NCBI RefSeq assembly: GCF_023515955.1
Contig: NZ_CP097322.1
Coordinates: 6,806,501-6,870,500 of the forward strand
Direction of reading: 5' to 3'
DNA length: 64,000 nt
From: Streptomyces sp. RerS4
Lineage (GTDB): Bacteria > Actinomycetota > Actinomycetes > Streptomycetales > Streptomycetaceae
Shown: positions 8,972-17,684 of the stretch, piece after piece
Layout: each line of letters begins with the position of its first letter
How positions within the stretch are numbered: position 1 is the stretch's first letter
The notes under the pieces: generated by a model
Databases searched by the model: none
What the model saw: the letters and a program-made list of their open reading frames with translations, nothing else
What the model was told of the DNA's origin: nothing
Made by a program: the position numbers and the translations under genes

Positions 8972-10084
8972 ATGAACGACCCGAGCACCTTCACGGCGAC
9001 GGAACACGACGACCGTGAAGGGCCTCCCACCGGCCCCGACCCGAACCCCCGCCATCTCGCCGACCCCGATCTCCCCAACCTCCCGGACCTCCCCGCCGTC
9101 TCCGTCCTCCCCGATCCGCCGGACGAGGAGGAGCGGGAGCCCGAGCCCACACCGGCCCCAGGCGTCGACACGGACCAATCCGCCACGCCCATACGGACGT
9201 TGCTGGAGACGGCGGCGACCTGCCGGCCCGTCGAAGAGGTGACCGCCCTGGTCGGCCTCCTCAAGCAGAGCGGCCAACACCCCGACACGGGACACGACGC
9301 GCTGCGCGCCGCCGCCGTCGCCCGGCCCCTCGACGAGGTCCGGCACATGGTGACGCTGCTCGGCGAGGCCGCGCACGACGAGGTCGGGGCCGACGTGGCC
9401 CTGCGCGCGGCGGCCGTCGGCCGGCCCATCGAGGACGTGGTCCAACTGGCCGGGATCCTCGCCCCGGGAGCCGAGCCATCGGACGCCCCCGCAACCGGCC
9501 CCTCAGCCGGGCCCCCGACGGACCGCCGGGCGGCCGGCCCGCAGTCTTCCGGGCCCCGCCCCGCCTCGCCGGACCCCTCCCCGCCACCCCGCACCACACC
9601 GGAACCGCCCGCCCCGCCACCCCCCGCGCCCGGACGGACCGAACCCCCACCGGCGCCCCGCTCGGACGCGACGCCCGTCGGCCTCCAGGCCGCGCTGCGC
9701 CACGTCCTGCGCTGGCCGACGGCCGCGGCGCTGCTGCTCTGCGGGGTGCTCCACCTCCCCGCGAACCCGGCCGAGCCCCCGGAGCCCGTTCCCGCCGACC
9801 TGCTGCCCCTCGCCGCGTCCCTCCTCTGCCTGGGCCTCGGCGCCCTGCTGGCGGTACGCGACACCCCGCTCGTGTGGCGGGCCTCGGCGGTGACCGCCCT
9901 CGCGGTCGTCACGCTGCACATCGTGGGCGGCATCGTGTTCTTCGACCCCCTCGACGGCTCGCTCGGCGGGCCCCACGGGTGGGCCGGCGTCACGGTGGTC
10001 CTCGGCGCGGGCGCCGCGGCGGTCCTCGCAGGCGCGGCCCTGAAGTACCGCGCCCCACGTCCCCGAACCGGCGGCGAAACCTGA
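8972..10084 (+). CDS. Repeat-containing proline-rich membrane protein
   Basis: The 370-aa protein starts at ATG 8972. Residues 1-65 are acidic and Pro-rich. Residues about 72-180 contain three copies of a 37-40-residue helical repeat of the form LRAAAxxRPxxEVxxLVxLL. A Pro-rich linker follows (about 185-235), then about four hydrophobic helices (250-360). Such RPxEEV repeats recur in streptomycete membrane proteins of unknown function. A cytosolic protein-interaction domain tethered to the membrane is a reasonable guess. It is divergent from the esterase gene across 255 bp in which I see no clear operator. Confidence 0.75.
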   Translation: MNDPSTFTATEHDDREGPPTGPDPNPRHLADPDLPNLPDLPAVSVLPDPPDEEEREPEPTPAPGVDTDQSATPIRTLLETAATCRPVEEVTALVGLLKQSGQHPDTGHDALRAAAVARPLDEVRHMVTLLGEAAHDEVGADVALRAAAVGRPIEDVVQLAGILAPGAEPSDAPATGPSAGPPTDRRAAGPQSSGPRPASPDPSPPPRTTPEPPAPPPPAPGRTEPPPAPRSDATPVGLQAALRHVLRWPTAAALLLCGVLHLPANPAEPPEPVPADLLPLAASLLCLGLGALLAVRDTPLVWRASAVTALAVVTLHIVGGIVFFDPLDGSLGGPHGWAGVTVVLGAGAAAVLAGAALKYRAPRPRTGGET

Positions 10085-10104
10085 CCCACCCGGCACACCC
10101 CGAG

Positions 10105-10129
10105 CCCCGGCCGCGCCCCGCGGCCGGGG
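10105..10129. terminator. Bidirectional terminator
   Basis: CCCCGGCCGC and GCGGCCGGGG form a perfect 10-bp stem with a 5-nt loop, in the 49-bp gap between the convergent repeat-protein gene and the srsC-like gene. Confidence 0.6.
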
Positions 10130-10133
10130 TTCC

Positions 10134-11165
10134 TCATCGCGCCAGCAGGTTCACCGCACCCGAGAACACCCCCGGCAGCCGCGCCGCCAGGGGCACGATC
10201 CGCCGGGCCAACGCGGGTCGGCGCCGGGCCCACAGCAGGGAGGTCGTCAGGGCCCGGTAGTCCCGCGACAGCCGCCGCCAGGCCCGCTCGTACTCCTGCG
10301 GCCGGCCCGCGCGCAGGCACCGTACGAGCTCCCCCGCCGCCGAGAGCGCCAACGTCAGCCCCTCCCCGGTGAGCGCGTCGACGTACCCGGCCGCGTCCCC
10401 GACGAACAGCACCCGCCCGGCCACCCGCGTCCGCGCCCGTTGCCACAGCGGCCCGGCCCCGCGCACCGTCGCCCCCGGGCCGGGCGCCGGCAGGCGGGCG
10501 GCCAGCAGCGGGAAGCGGGCCAACTGCGCGTCGAACGGCTCCTGCCACGAGGTGAGCACCGCCACGCCGATCCGATCCGGCCCGACCGGGGTCACGTAGG
10601 CCTCGCACCCCGGCGACCAGTGGACCTCCACCAGGTCGCTCCACGGCGCGACCGCGTAGTGCCGACGCAATCCGTACCGCGCGGGCCGGCCCGGCGCGGC
10701 GGGTACGCCCAGGCCCAGGGAGCGCCGCAGCGGCGAGTGGAGCCCGTCCGCCGCGACCAGCCACCGGGCCGACAGCCCGGCGGCGGCCACCCGCTTCTCG
10801 TTCTGGACGACCTCGCCGACCCGCCGCTCCACGACCCGTACGCCCAACTCCGCGGCCCGCCCGGCCAGCGCCGCCTGGAGGTCCGTACGCCGCGTGCCGC
10901 GCCCGGGGCCGGAGCGGAAGAGCGCCTCCGCGCGGCGGCCCGTCGCCCCGTCCACGTAGCCGATCCCGTGGAACGGACGGCCCGTCACCGGCACGCCCAG
11001 CTCCTCCAGCCGGCGCACCGCCCCCGGCATCAGTCCCTCACCGCAGGCCTTGTCGATCGGCGTCCGGCGCGGCTCGACCACCACCACCTCCAGCCCGGCG
11101 AGCGCCCCGTGGATCGCGGTCGCCAGGCCCGCCGGGCCGCCACCGGCGACGATCAGATCGATCAC
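10134..11165 (-). CDS. srsC: FAD-dependent hydroxylase of phenolic-lipid operon (SrsC-like)
   Basis: This 343-aa flavoprotein has the dinucleotide-binding motif IVAGGGPAGLATAI at the N-terminus and the second FAD motif RVLFVGDAAGYVDALTGEG around residue 250, the pattern of geranylgeranyl-reductase/UbiH-type monooxygenases. GTG 11165 overlaps the previous stop as GTGA, so it is translationally coupled. It is the third gene of a PKS-methyltransferase-flavoprotein operon in the same order as srsA-srsB-srsC of S. griseus, where SrsC hydroxylates the alkylresorcinol ring on the way to quinones. By analogy it would oxidise the ring of the lipid made by the first two enzymes. Confidence 0.82.
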   Translation of the reverse strand: MIDLIVAGGGPAGLATAIHGALAGLEVVVVEPRRTPIDKACGEGLMPGAVRRLEELGVPVTGRPFHGIGYVDGATGRRAEALFRSGPGRGTRRTDLQAALAGRAAELGVRVVERRVGEVVQNEKRVAAAGLSARWLVAADGLHSPLRRSLGLGVPAAPGRPARYGLRRHYAVAPWSDLVEVHWSPGCEAYVTPVGPDRIGVAVLTSWQEPFDAQLARFPLLAARLPAPGPGATVRGAGPLWQRARTRVAGRVLFVGDAAGYVDALTGEGLTLALSAAGELVRCLRAGRPQEYERAWRRLSRDYRALTTSLLWARRRPALARRIVPLAARLPGVFSGAVNLLAR

Positions 11166-11725
11166 GGCGCGCCCCCCGCCGCCCCCGCCGCCACCGGCGG
11201 CCGCGTCCCCGTCGCGCCGGCCAACGCCGCGTCCTCACAGCGGATCCGCACGCGCAGCAGCGCCGCGTTGGCCACCGTGAAGGCGACGGCCGTCAGCCAG
11301 GCCGAGTGCACCAGCGGCAGCGCGACCCCCTCCACCACCACGGCCACGTAGTTCGGGTGCCGCAACCACCGGTACGGGCCCGCGAGCACCAGCGGCAGGC
11401 CCGGTACCACGATCACCCGCGTGTTCCAGCGCGGCCCGAGGGCGCCGACACACCACCAGCGCAGCCCCTGCGCCGCGAGCGCCAACGCGAGCGCCGTCCA
11501 GCCGAGCGCGGGCAGGAACGGCCGGTACGCCGCCTCCACCGCGCACCCCACCAGCAGTGCGGTGTGCAGGACGACCATGACGGGGTAGTGGCCCCGCCCG
11601 TACTCGCGGCCGCCCCGCGCCAAACTCCAGGCGGTATGCCGTCGGGCGGTGACCAGTTCGGCCAGCCGCTCGACGGCCACCAGGGCGAGGAACAGCAGGT
11701 AGCAGGCCAACGACATCGTGCTCAC
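11162..11725 (-). CDS. srsB: Isoprenylcysteine-methyltransferase-type methylase (SrsB-like)
   Basis: The 187-aa membrane protein has four or five helices and the ICMT C-terminal signature GPYRWLRHPNY, with a Glu (VEGVALPL) in the following helix. GTG 11725 is preferred because it overlaps the type III PKS stop as GTGA, as at the next junction; ATG 11716 is the alternative. In the S. griseus srs operon the equivalent enzyme O-methylates alkylresorcinols using S-adenosylmethionine in the membrane. A homologous role on the PKS product is the simplest reading. Confidence 0.82.
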   Translation of the reverse strand: MSTMSLACYLLFLALVAVERLAELVTARRHTAWSLARGGREYGRGHYPVMVVLHTALLVGCAVEAAYRPFLPALGWTALALALAAQGLRWWCVGALGPRWNTRVIVVPGLPLVLAGPYRWLRHPNYVAVVVEGVALPLVHSAWLTAVAFTVANAALLRVRIRCEDAALAGATGTRPPVAAGAAGGAP

Positions 11726-12783
11726 CACCGCAGCAGGACGAGTTCGGACGCGAAACCCGGCCCGAAGGCCAGCATCAACCCCACCGCGCCCGGCGCCGGC
11801 GGCCCGGCCGACTGGACGCCGCCCAGAATGTGCAGCACGGACGCGGAGGAGAGGTTGCCCACCTCGGCCAGCGAGCGACGGCTCGCCGCGAACGCCTCCC
11901 CGGACAGGCCCAACGCCTCCGCCAGCACGTCGAGGATCCTCGGACCGCCCGGATGACACACCCAGACGTCGACATCGCCGGGCTTGAGGTCGTGCCCGGC
12001 GAGGAAGGACTCGACCTCCTCCGCCACGTGCATCCGCACCAGCTCGGGCAGTTCACGGCCCAGCACCATGCGGAACCCCCAGTGGCCGATGTCCCAGCCC
12101 AGCAGGTCCCCGGTCCCCGGATAGAGCCGGCTGCGCGCGTCCACCACCAGCGGCCCGGCGCCGCTGCCGTGCCGGGGGTGCTCCGCGCCCACCGCGACCA
12201 GTGCCCCGGCCCCGTCCCCGAAGAGCGCCCCGGCCACCAGGTTCGCCATCGAGGTGTCCGACGGCTGGAGCGTCAGCGAGCACAGCTCCGTGGACAGCAG
12301 CAGGGCCGCGTCCGCCGGGCGGCCCGTCAACATGTCGTGCACCCGGCCGAGCCCCGCCGCCCCGGCCGCGCAGCCCAGCCCGAACAGCGGCAGTCGCCGT
12401 ACGTCGGGACGCAGCCCGCAGCGGTCGGCGAGCCGGGCCTCCAGCGAGGGTGTCGCGAGCCCGGTCACGGTCGTGGACAGCACCGTGCCCACCTCGCCCG
12501 GATCCAGATCCGCGCCGGCGAACGCGGCGTCGACGGCGGCGGCCCCCAGCTCCGACGCGGTCGCCACGAAGCGGGCGTTGGCGGCCCCGAAATCACCACC
12601 CGGACCGTACTCCTCCAGCGGGAGCGCCAGGTGCCGCGTCTCGACCCCGGCCGCCGCGTGCACCCGGCGCAGCCGCGCCGCGTCCGCGCCGGGCGGCAGG
12701 CAGCGGGCGAGCGCCCGCGTGATCAAGGGCTGCGGGTACCGGTGGGGCGGGAACACGCTGCGCACTGCCAGAACACGTGTCAT
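11722..12783 (-). CDS. srsA: Type III polyketide synthase (alkylresorcinol/alkylpyrone type)
   Basis: The 353-aa thiolase-fold enzyme has the type III PKS triad: Cys138 in LFGLGCAAGAAG, His in DIGHWGFRM, and Asn in AEVGNLSSASVL. The C-terminal GFGPG-type loop is present as AFGPGFASEL. SrsA of S. griseus condenses fatty acyl starters with malonyl or methylmalonyl units to alkylresorcinols. The operon context (methyltransferase and hydroxylase following with 4-base overlaps) supports the same phenolic-lipid pathway. There is no Shine-Dalgarno before ATG 12783. TATGTT sits six bases upstream, suggesting a leaderless mRNA. Confidence 0.88.
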   Translation of the reverse strand: MTRVLAVRSVFPPHRYPQPLITRALARCLPPGADAARLRRVHAAAGVETRHLALPLEEYGPGGDFGAANARFVATASELGAAAVDAAFAGADLDPGEVGTVLSTTVTGLATPSLEARLADRCGLRPDVRRLPLFGLGCAAGAAGLGRVHDMLTGRPADAALLLSTELCSLTLQPSDTSMANLVAGALFGDGAGALVAVGAEHPRHGSGAGPLVVDARSRLYPGTGDLLGWDIGHWGFRMVLGRELPELVRMHVAEEVESFLAGHDLKPGDVDVWVCHPGGPRILDVLAEALGLSGEAFAASRRSLAEVGNLSSASVLHILGGVQSAGPPAPGAVGLMLAFGPGFASELVLLRW

Positions 12784-12789
12784 TGGCCC

Positions 12790-12795
12790 AACATA
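12790..12795 (-). promoter_or_regulatory. -10 element of the srsA-like gene (leaderless)
   Basis: Read on the minus strand this is TATGTT, with exactly six bases to ATG 12783 and no ribosome site between. That spacing places the transcription start at or next to the start codon. Confidence 0.4.
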
Positions 12796-12859
12796 GGGAA
12801 GAAGGGCCGCCGCGTCGGGAAGGACGCGAGCGGTGCGCGGCGGACGTGCCGACACGGCG

Positions 12860-12865
12860 TAGCGT
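12860..12865 (+). promoter_or_regulatory. -10 element of the UbiA gene (leaderless)
   Basis: TAGCGT is followed by six bases and then GTG 12872. No Shine-Dalgarno is present. It mirrors the arrangement of the divergent PKS gene about 70 bp away, so the two units have closely spaced divergent promoters. Confidence 0.4.
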
Positions 12866-12871
12866 GACGCC

Positions 12872-13752
12872 GTGCCCGCAGCGACCCACCCCGTCCCGCA
12901 CGCACCCGAGCCGCACCGCGCGGCCGCCTCCGCGTCGCCCCTCGCGCCCGTCGGCGGCCTGCTGCGCGCCTGCCATCCGGTCCCGGCGGCGGCCGTGACC
13001 CTGTGCTCCGCGGCCCTCGCCGCGGCGGCCGGGCGTGGGCTCGCCGGGACGGCCTCACGGCCGGCGCGGTCGCGGCGGGTCAGCTCTCGGTGGGCTGGTG
13101 CAACGACCGGGTCGACCTGCGCCGTGACCTGGCCGCCGGGCGCCGCGACAAACCCCTGGTGACGGGCGCGGTCCGGCCCGCCGCCGTCACCGCGGCCGCG
13201 CTGACGGCGCTGCTGCTGTGCGTACCGCTCTCGCTCGCCTGCGGGACGGCGGCCGGCGTCGCGCACCTGGTGGGGGTGGCGGCCGCCTGGGCGTACGACC
13301 TGCGACTCAAGAGCACGGCCTGCTCCTGGCTCCCGTACGCCCTCGCCTTCGGGCTGCTGCCCGCGTTCGTCACGCTCGGGCTGCCCGGGGCGCCCTGGCC
13401 GCCGCTGTGGCTGACGGTCGCCGCCGCCCTGCTGGGCGCGGGCGCGCACCTCGCCAACGTCCTGCCCGACATCGCCGACGACCTCGCCGCCGGCGTACGG
13501 GGACTGCCGCAGCGCCTCGGGGCCCGCCGCTCGGCGCCGCTCGCCGGGCTGCTGGTGTTCGGCTCGACGGTGGCCCTGGTCGCCGGGCCGCCGGGGCGCG
13601 TGGGCCCGTACGGCTGGGCCCTGCTCGCGCTGACCTGCGCCCTGCTCCTGACGACCGCCCGCGCGCCCGGCCGCGCCCCCTTCCTGGCCGTCCTGGGCGT
13701 CGCGGGCGCCGACGTGCTGCTCCTGCTGCTGCGCGGGGCGGGGTTTCGTTAG
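12872..13752 (+). CDS. UbiA-family prenyltransferase, apparent single-base frameshift
   Basis: The membrane enzyme shows both Asp-rich motifs: NDRVDLRRD with GRRDKPL, and LPDIADDLAAGVRGLPQRLG. About eight hydrophobic helices are visible. From 13003 onward it is in one frame, but helix 1 (LLRACHPVPAAAV) lies in the frame beginning at GTG 12872. The frames meet at the GGG run 13046-13048; one extra G would give AGRGLAGDGLTAGAVAAGQ and restore about 293 aa. UbiA enzymes attach isoprenyl chains to aromatic rings. Being divergent from an srs-like operon, it may prenylate the phenolic lipid or an unrelated quinone. Confidence 0.78.
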
Positions 13753-13797
13753 GCCCTCGGCTTCGCCAGGCCCTCGGCTTCGTCAGGCCTTCGGCGG
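13752..13797. repeat. Short tandem repeat at convergent 3' ends
   Basis: A 17-bp unit (AGGCCCTCGGCTTCG plus two bases) occurs twice, with a third degenerate copy, across the end of the UbiA gene and the last codons of the convergent PHP gene. Confidence 0.55.
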
Positions 13798-14826
13798 GCG
13801 GCGGGTACGGGTCCAGGCGCGGAGTTCCTCCGCCGACCAGGTGTTGATCACCCGCTCCCGGGGCACCCCGCACTCCGCCGCCCGTTCGCAGCCCAGGAGC
13901 TGCCAGTCCAGCTGGCCCGGCGCGTGGGCGTCGGTGTCGACGGCGAAGAAGACCCCCGCCGCGACGGCCTGCCGCAGCAGCCGCCGGGGCGGATCCAGCC
14001 GCTCGGGCCGGCTGTTGATCTCCACCGCCGTGCCGGACTCCGCGCACGCCGCGAACACGGCCTCCGCGTCGAACGTCGACTCCGGGCGCTTCCGGCCCGT
14101 CACCAGCCGGCCCGTGCAGTGCCCGAGGACGTCCATCAGCGGGTTCGCCACCGCCGCGAGCATCCGCCGCGTCATCGCCGGCGAGTCCATCCGCAGCTTC
14201 GAGTGCACCGACCCCACGACCAGGTCCAGCCCGTCCAGCAGCTCCGGCTCCTGATCGAGGGAGCCGTCGAGCAGGATGTCGCACTCGATGCCGGTGAGCA
14301 GCCGAAACGGCGCCCAGGTCGCGTTCAGCTCCGCCACCACGGCGAGCTGTTCGCGCAGCCGCTCCGGCGACAGGCCCCGGGCCACCTTCAGGCTCGGCGA
14401 ATGGTCCGTGAGCACCGCCCAGTCGTGCCCCAGCGCTGCTGCCGCCCGACCCATGGCGTCGATCGGACTGCCGCCGTCCGACCAGTCCGAGTGCACGTGG
14501 CAGTCCCCGCGCAGCGCGGCGCGCAGGGCGAGGGCGTCCGGCGTGGACGGGGGCCGGCCGGTGGGCAGGGCGGCCGCCTCGTCCTCCAGCGTGCGCAGGT
14601 ACGCCGGGATCTCCCCGCGCAGCGCCTCCACCACCACCCGCGCGGTCTTGGGCCCGATGCCCTTGACCGCCTCCAGGGAACCGGCCGCGGCCCGCTCGGC
14701 CGTCTCCTCGGCGCCCATGCCGTTCAGCGCGGCGGCGGCCGTACGGAAGGCCCGCACCCGGTACGTGGGCGCCTGCGCCCGTTCCAGCAGGAACGCGATC
14801 CGGTCCAGCGCGGCCACCGGGTCCAT
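13783..14826 (-). CDS. PHP-domain phosphoesterase with helix-hairpin-helix N-terminus
   Basis: ATG 14826 follows a near-perfect GGAGGAGGTG. The 347-aa protein resembles the C-terminal half of PolX enzymes without the nucleotidyltransferase. Residues 1-75 carry helix-hairpin-helix elements (GSLEAVKGIGPKTARVVVEAL). From about residue 105 a PHP metal-dependent phosphoesterase follows, with metal ligands in DCHVHSDWSDG, VLTDHSPS, GIECDIL, GSVHSK, LGHCTGR, and DTDAHAPGQLD. It probably hydrolyses a phosphoester in DNA or a small molecule. Its substrate is unknown. Confidence 0.85.
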   Translation of the reverse strand: MDPVAALDRIAFLLERAQAPTYRVRAFRTAAAALNGMGAEETAERAAAGSLEAVKGIGPKTARVVVEALRGEIPAYLRTLEDEAAALPTGRPPSTPDALALRAALRGDCHVHSDWSDGGSPIDAMGRAAAALGHDWAVLTDHSPSLKVARGLSPERLREQLAVVAELNATWAPFRLLTGIECDILLDGSLDQEPELLDGLDLVVGSVHSKLRMDSPAMTRRMLAAVANPLMDVLGHCTGRLVTGRKRPESTFDAEAVFAACAESGTAVEINSRPERLDPPRRLLRQAVAAGVFFAVDTDAHAPGQLDWQLLGCERAAECGVPRERVINTWSAEELRAWTRTRRPPKA

Positions 14827-14885
14827 GGCCCACCTCCTCCCGACCCAGTGTCCCCAGGAGCCCGGCGGCGGGCGACCGCAGCGGA

Positions 14886-15731
14886 TCAGCCGGCGGTGGG
14901 CTCCTCGGGAGACTCCTCGCCGGACTCCTCGCCGGACTCCTCGGTGGACTTCGGGATCGTCATGGTCAGGGTGAACAGGGCGCCGTCCGGGTCGCGCAGC
15001 GTGATCGAGCGTTCGGTGGCGTCCTCGCTGATCACCGACACGACGCGGCCGCCCAGGTCGATCGCGGACTCGATCGCCGGCTCCAGATCGGCCACGCGGA
15101 AGTGGACGTGCCAGCGGGGTCGGGTGTGCGGGGTGTACGCCCCCGGCTCGACCGGGCCGCTGTCGATGCGGGCCACCGGCTCCCCGCCCTGCCGCAGCAC
15201 GACCCGCTCCTCCTCGTAGGACACCTCGCAGCAGCCGGGGCGGCCCGTGGCCCACTCCAGGACCTCCCCGTAGAACAGCGCCGCGTCGAACGCGTTGCGG
15301 GTGCGCAGTTCCAGCCACGCCGGAGCGGGGCCGGCGCCGACCCGCCAGCCCGAGGCGACGGGCCCGTCCCACACCCCGAAGACCGCGCCGTCCGGATCGG
15401 AGACCAGGGCCGCGCGACCGCCCGAGGGGAAGGACACCGGGCCGACCGCCACGGTGCCGCTGCGCTCCCGGATCCGGCTCGCCGCCACGTCGACGTCGTC
15501 GACCGCGAAGTACGGGGTCCAGGCCACCGCGACGGCCAGGTCCGTGGCGAGCGCCCCGATGCCCGCCACGGGCACCCGGTCCATCACCGCGATCGAGAAC
15601 GCGTCCCCGAGGGGCGCCGGACGGAAGCTCCACCCCACGACGGCGGCGTAGAAGCGCTGGGACGCCTCCAGGTCGCGGGCCATCAGGCTCACCCAGCACG
15701 GCGCCCCGAAAACGTCCTTGGAAATAGCCAC
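14886..15731 (-). CDS. VOC-superfamily protein with two glyoxalase-like domains
   Basis: Two betaalphabetabetabeta modules are visible: residues about 7-120 (PCWVSLMARDLEASQRFYAAVVGW, split here as one domain start) and about 135-260 (PAWLELRTRN with WHVHFRVADLEPAIE). GTG 15731 gives the family-typical start VAISKDVFGAP; a start 36 bases upstream is possible. The tail is an acidic ESGEESGEE repeat. Two-domain VOC proteins of this type include hydroxylases, dioxygenases and antibiotic-binding proteins. Metal ligands are incomplete, so a binding function is possible. Confidence 0.82.
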   Translation of the reverse strand: MAISKDVFGAPCWVSLMARDLEASQRFYAAVVGWSFRPAPLGDAFSIAVMDRVPVAGIGALATDLAVAVAWTPYFAVDDVDVAASRIRERSGTVAVGPVSFPSGGRAALVSDPDGAVFGVWDGPVASGWRVGAGPAPAWLELRTRNAFDAALFYGEVLEWATGRPGCCEVSYEEERVVLRQGGEPVARIDSGPVEPGAYTPHTRPRWHVHFRVADLEPAIESAIDLGGRVVSVISEDATERSITLRDPDGALFTLTMTIPKSTEESGEESGEESPEEPTAG

Positions 15732-15962
15732 GGCACAAGCCTTATCGTCCGCCGCGCCGACCGCCACCCAGGCTCGCCGCAGGTCACCGATCCGGCCACT
15801 ACCTCATCGGGCACCCGTACGAGGCCCATGATGGAGTGTGGTGTCGGAAGACCACGCGCGAGGCCGTGTGAAAGACCACGCGATGACCGGATCGGCCCTG
15901 ACGGACCCCACGTGATCGTGTATGACTGCGAGGGCACGCGCCGAAGGCAGGGAAGGACCAGC

Positions 15963-16517
15963 ATGACGACGCACCCGCACCTCGCCGGGTTCCTGACGGA
16001 TCTCGACGCGGTAATCGCCGACGCCCCCGCCGACGCGACCGGCGCGCTGTGGCGCCTCACCGGGGCCGGCCGCGGCCTGGACTCCAACCTCATCCGGCTG
16101 CGTCCCGGCGCCGTCATCGCCGAGCACGCCGAGCCCGCCCTCGACGTGCTGCTCGTGGTGATGGAGGGCGCCGGCCGGATCGACACGCAGGACGGTCCGC
16201 ACCGGCTGCGCCCGCACTCCGCGTTCTGGCTGGCCCGGGGCGCCCGCCGGTCGTTGACCGCCGGCCCGGAGGGCATGACGTACCTGACCGTGCACACCCG
16301 ACGCCCCGGCCTCGGCATCGGCGGCGCCCGGACCGCCGCCGCCGAGGCGCCCGTCGCCGCGACCGCGCCCGTGCCCCCGCCCGCGCCCCCGCCCGCGCCC
16401 GCCGAGGGTGGGGAGTCCGCCTGCCTGCTGCACCGGGTCTGCCCCGACTGCGGCCGGCTCGCCGGCGAGGCGGGAGCCCGCTACTGCTCCCGCTGCGGCA
16501 CGGAACTCCCCGACTGA
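15963..16517 (+). CDS. Cupin-like protein with C-terminal zinc ribbon
   Basis: This 184-aa protein starts at ATG 15963, eight bases after GGAAGGACC. Residues about 15-115 look like a single cupin-type barrel (LDSNLIRLRPGAVIAEH, then LDVLLVVMEGAGRI and LRPHSAFWLARG). An Ala/Pro linker follows, and then a zinc ribbon with two CxxC pairs (CPDCGR and YCSRCG) near the C-terminus. The usual cupin His/Glu metal set is only partly visible, so a sensing or binding role is as likely as catalysis. It is monocistronic. Confidence 0.75.
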   Translation: MTTHPHLAGFLTDLDAVIADAPADATGALWRLTGAGRGLDSNLIRLRPGAVIAEHAEPALDVLLVVMEGAGRIDTQDGPHRLRPHSAFWLARGARRSLTAGPEGMTYLTVHTRRPGLGIGGARTAAAEAPVAATAPVPPPAPPPAPAEGGESACLLHRVCPDCGRLAGEAGARYCSRCGTELPD

Positions 16518-16653
16518 CCGGCCCGTCGCAGCCCGCGGCCGGTGAGCCGGCCTCCCCCACACGGACTACGCCCCGCCGTGCACCGGACTCGAACGACCCC
16601 GAGCCCCTACGCTCGGAACCGGACCCCCGCCCACCCGGAAGGCAGGCCCCCCG

Positions 16654-17619
16654 ATGGTCAGTTCCCAGGTCCCGGTCATCGACCTCCGGCCGTGGCGCTC
16701 CGGCGGGCCCGACGCCCGCGCCCCGATCGCGGCGCGGGTCGACGAGGCCCTCCAGGCCGCCGGGTTCCTGCTCGTCACCGGCCACGGCGTGGACCCGACC
16801 CTGCCCGCCCGGATCCGCGAGGCGGCCCGCGCCTTCTTCCGGCTGCCGCCCGCACGCAAGCGGCCCTACGCCGTCACCGTCGGCGGACGCGGCTGGCTCG
16901 GCCCCGGCGCGGAGGCCAACAGCTACGCGGAGGGGGAACCGTCCCCACCCGACATGAAGGAGTCCTGGTCCTTCGCGGCCGACGAGCCGACGGGCGTCCC
17001 CGAGGTCGACGCCGAGTGGTTCCGGCCGAACACCTGGCCCGCCGAGGTGCCCGAACTGCGTCCGCTGGTCGAGGAGTACCTCACGGCGATGCGCGCCCTC
17101 TCCGACGAACTGCTGGAACTGCTCGCGGCGGCCCTGACCCTGCCCGACGACCACTTCACCCGGCACACCGGCCACCCCACCTGGGGCTTCAACATCAACT
17201 GGTACCCCGGCACCGAAACCGTCGGCCCGCCCCTGCCCGGACAGTTCCGCATCGGCGCGCACACGGACTTCGGGACCGTCACCGTCCTCGACCGCGAACC
17301 GGGCGCCGGCGGCCTCCAGATCCACACCGACGCCGAAGGCTGGCAGGACGCCCCCTACGATCCGGCCGCCCTCACCGTCAACATCGGCGACCTGCTGGCC
17401 CGCTGGACCGGCGACCGCTGGCGGGCGGGCCGCCACCGGGTCCTGCCACCGCCCGCCGACGCGCCCGCCGAGGAACTCGTCTCGCTGGTCTACTTCTACG
17501 AGTGCGACGCGCACACCCGCGTCGAATCCCTGCCCGCGCCCCTCGGCCGCGTCGTCCACGCCCCGGTCGACTCGCACGCGTACCTGCGCGGCAAACTGGA
17601 CGCGATCACCGTCCGCTGA
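16654..17619 (+). CDS. Isopenicillin N synthase-family 2OG-Fe(II) oxygenase
   Basis: The 321-aa protein has the DIOX_N region (VPVIDLRPW, then AGFLLVTGHGVD) and the C-terminal double-stranded beta-helix with iron ligands HxD in GAHTDFGTVTVLD and a distal His in GRHRVLPPP. WGFNINWYPG precedes them, as in this family. These enzymes couple oxidation of an organic substrate to O2 and usually 2-oxoglutarate. No biosynthetic partner lies next to it, so the substrate is unknown. SD GGAAGG lies upstream of ATG 16654. Confidence 0.88.
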   Translation: MVSSQVPVIDLRPWRSGGPDARAPIAARVDEALQAAGFLLVTGHGVDPTLPARIREAARAFFRLPPARKRPYAVTVGGRGWLGPGAEANSYAEGEPSPPDMKESWSFAADEPTGVPEVDAEWFRPNTWPAEVPELRPLVEEYLTAMRALSDELLELLAAALTLPDDHFTRHTGHPTWGFNINWYPGTETVGPPLPGQFRIGAHTDFGTVTVLDREPGAGGLQIHTDAEGWQDAPYDPAALTVNIGDLLARWTGDRWRAGRHRVLPPPADAPAEELVSLVYFYECDAHTRVESLPAPLGRVVHAPVDSHAYLRGKLDAITVR

Positions 17620-17684
17620 TCCCGGTGGCGACCGCCGGGGCACCCGATTACCGCTGGTCGGCCGCGTTCGGCAGGATGTGGGGC

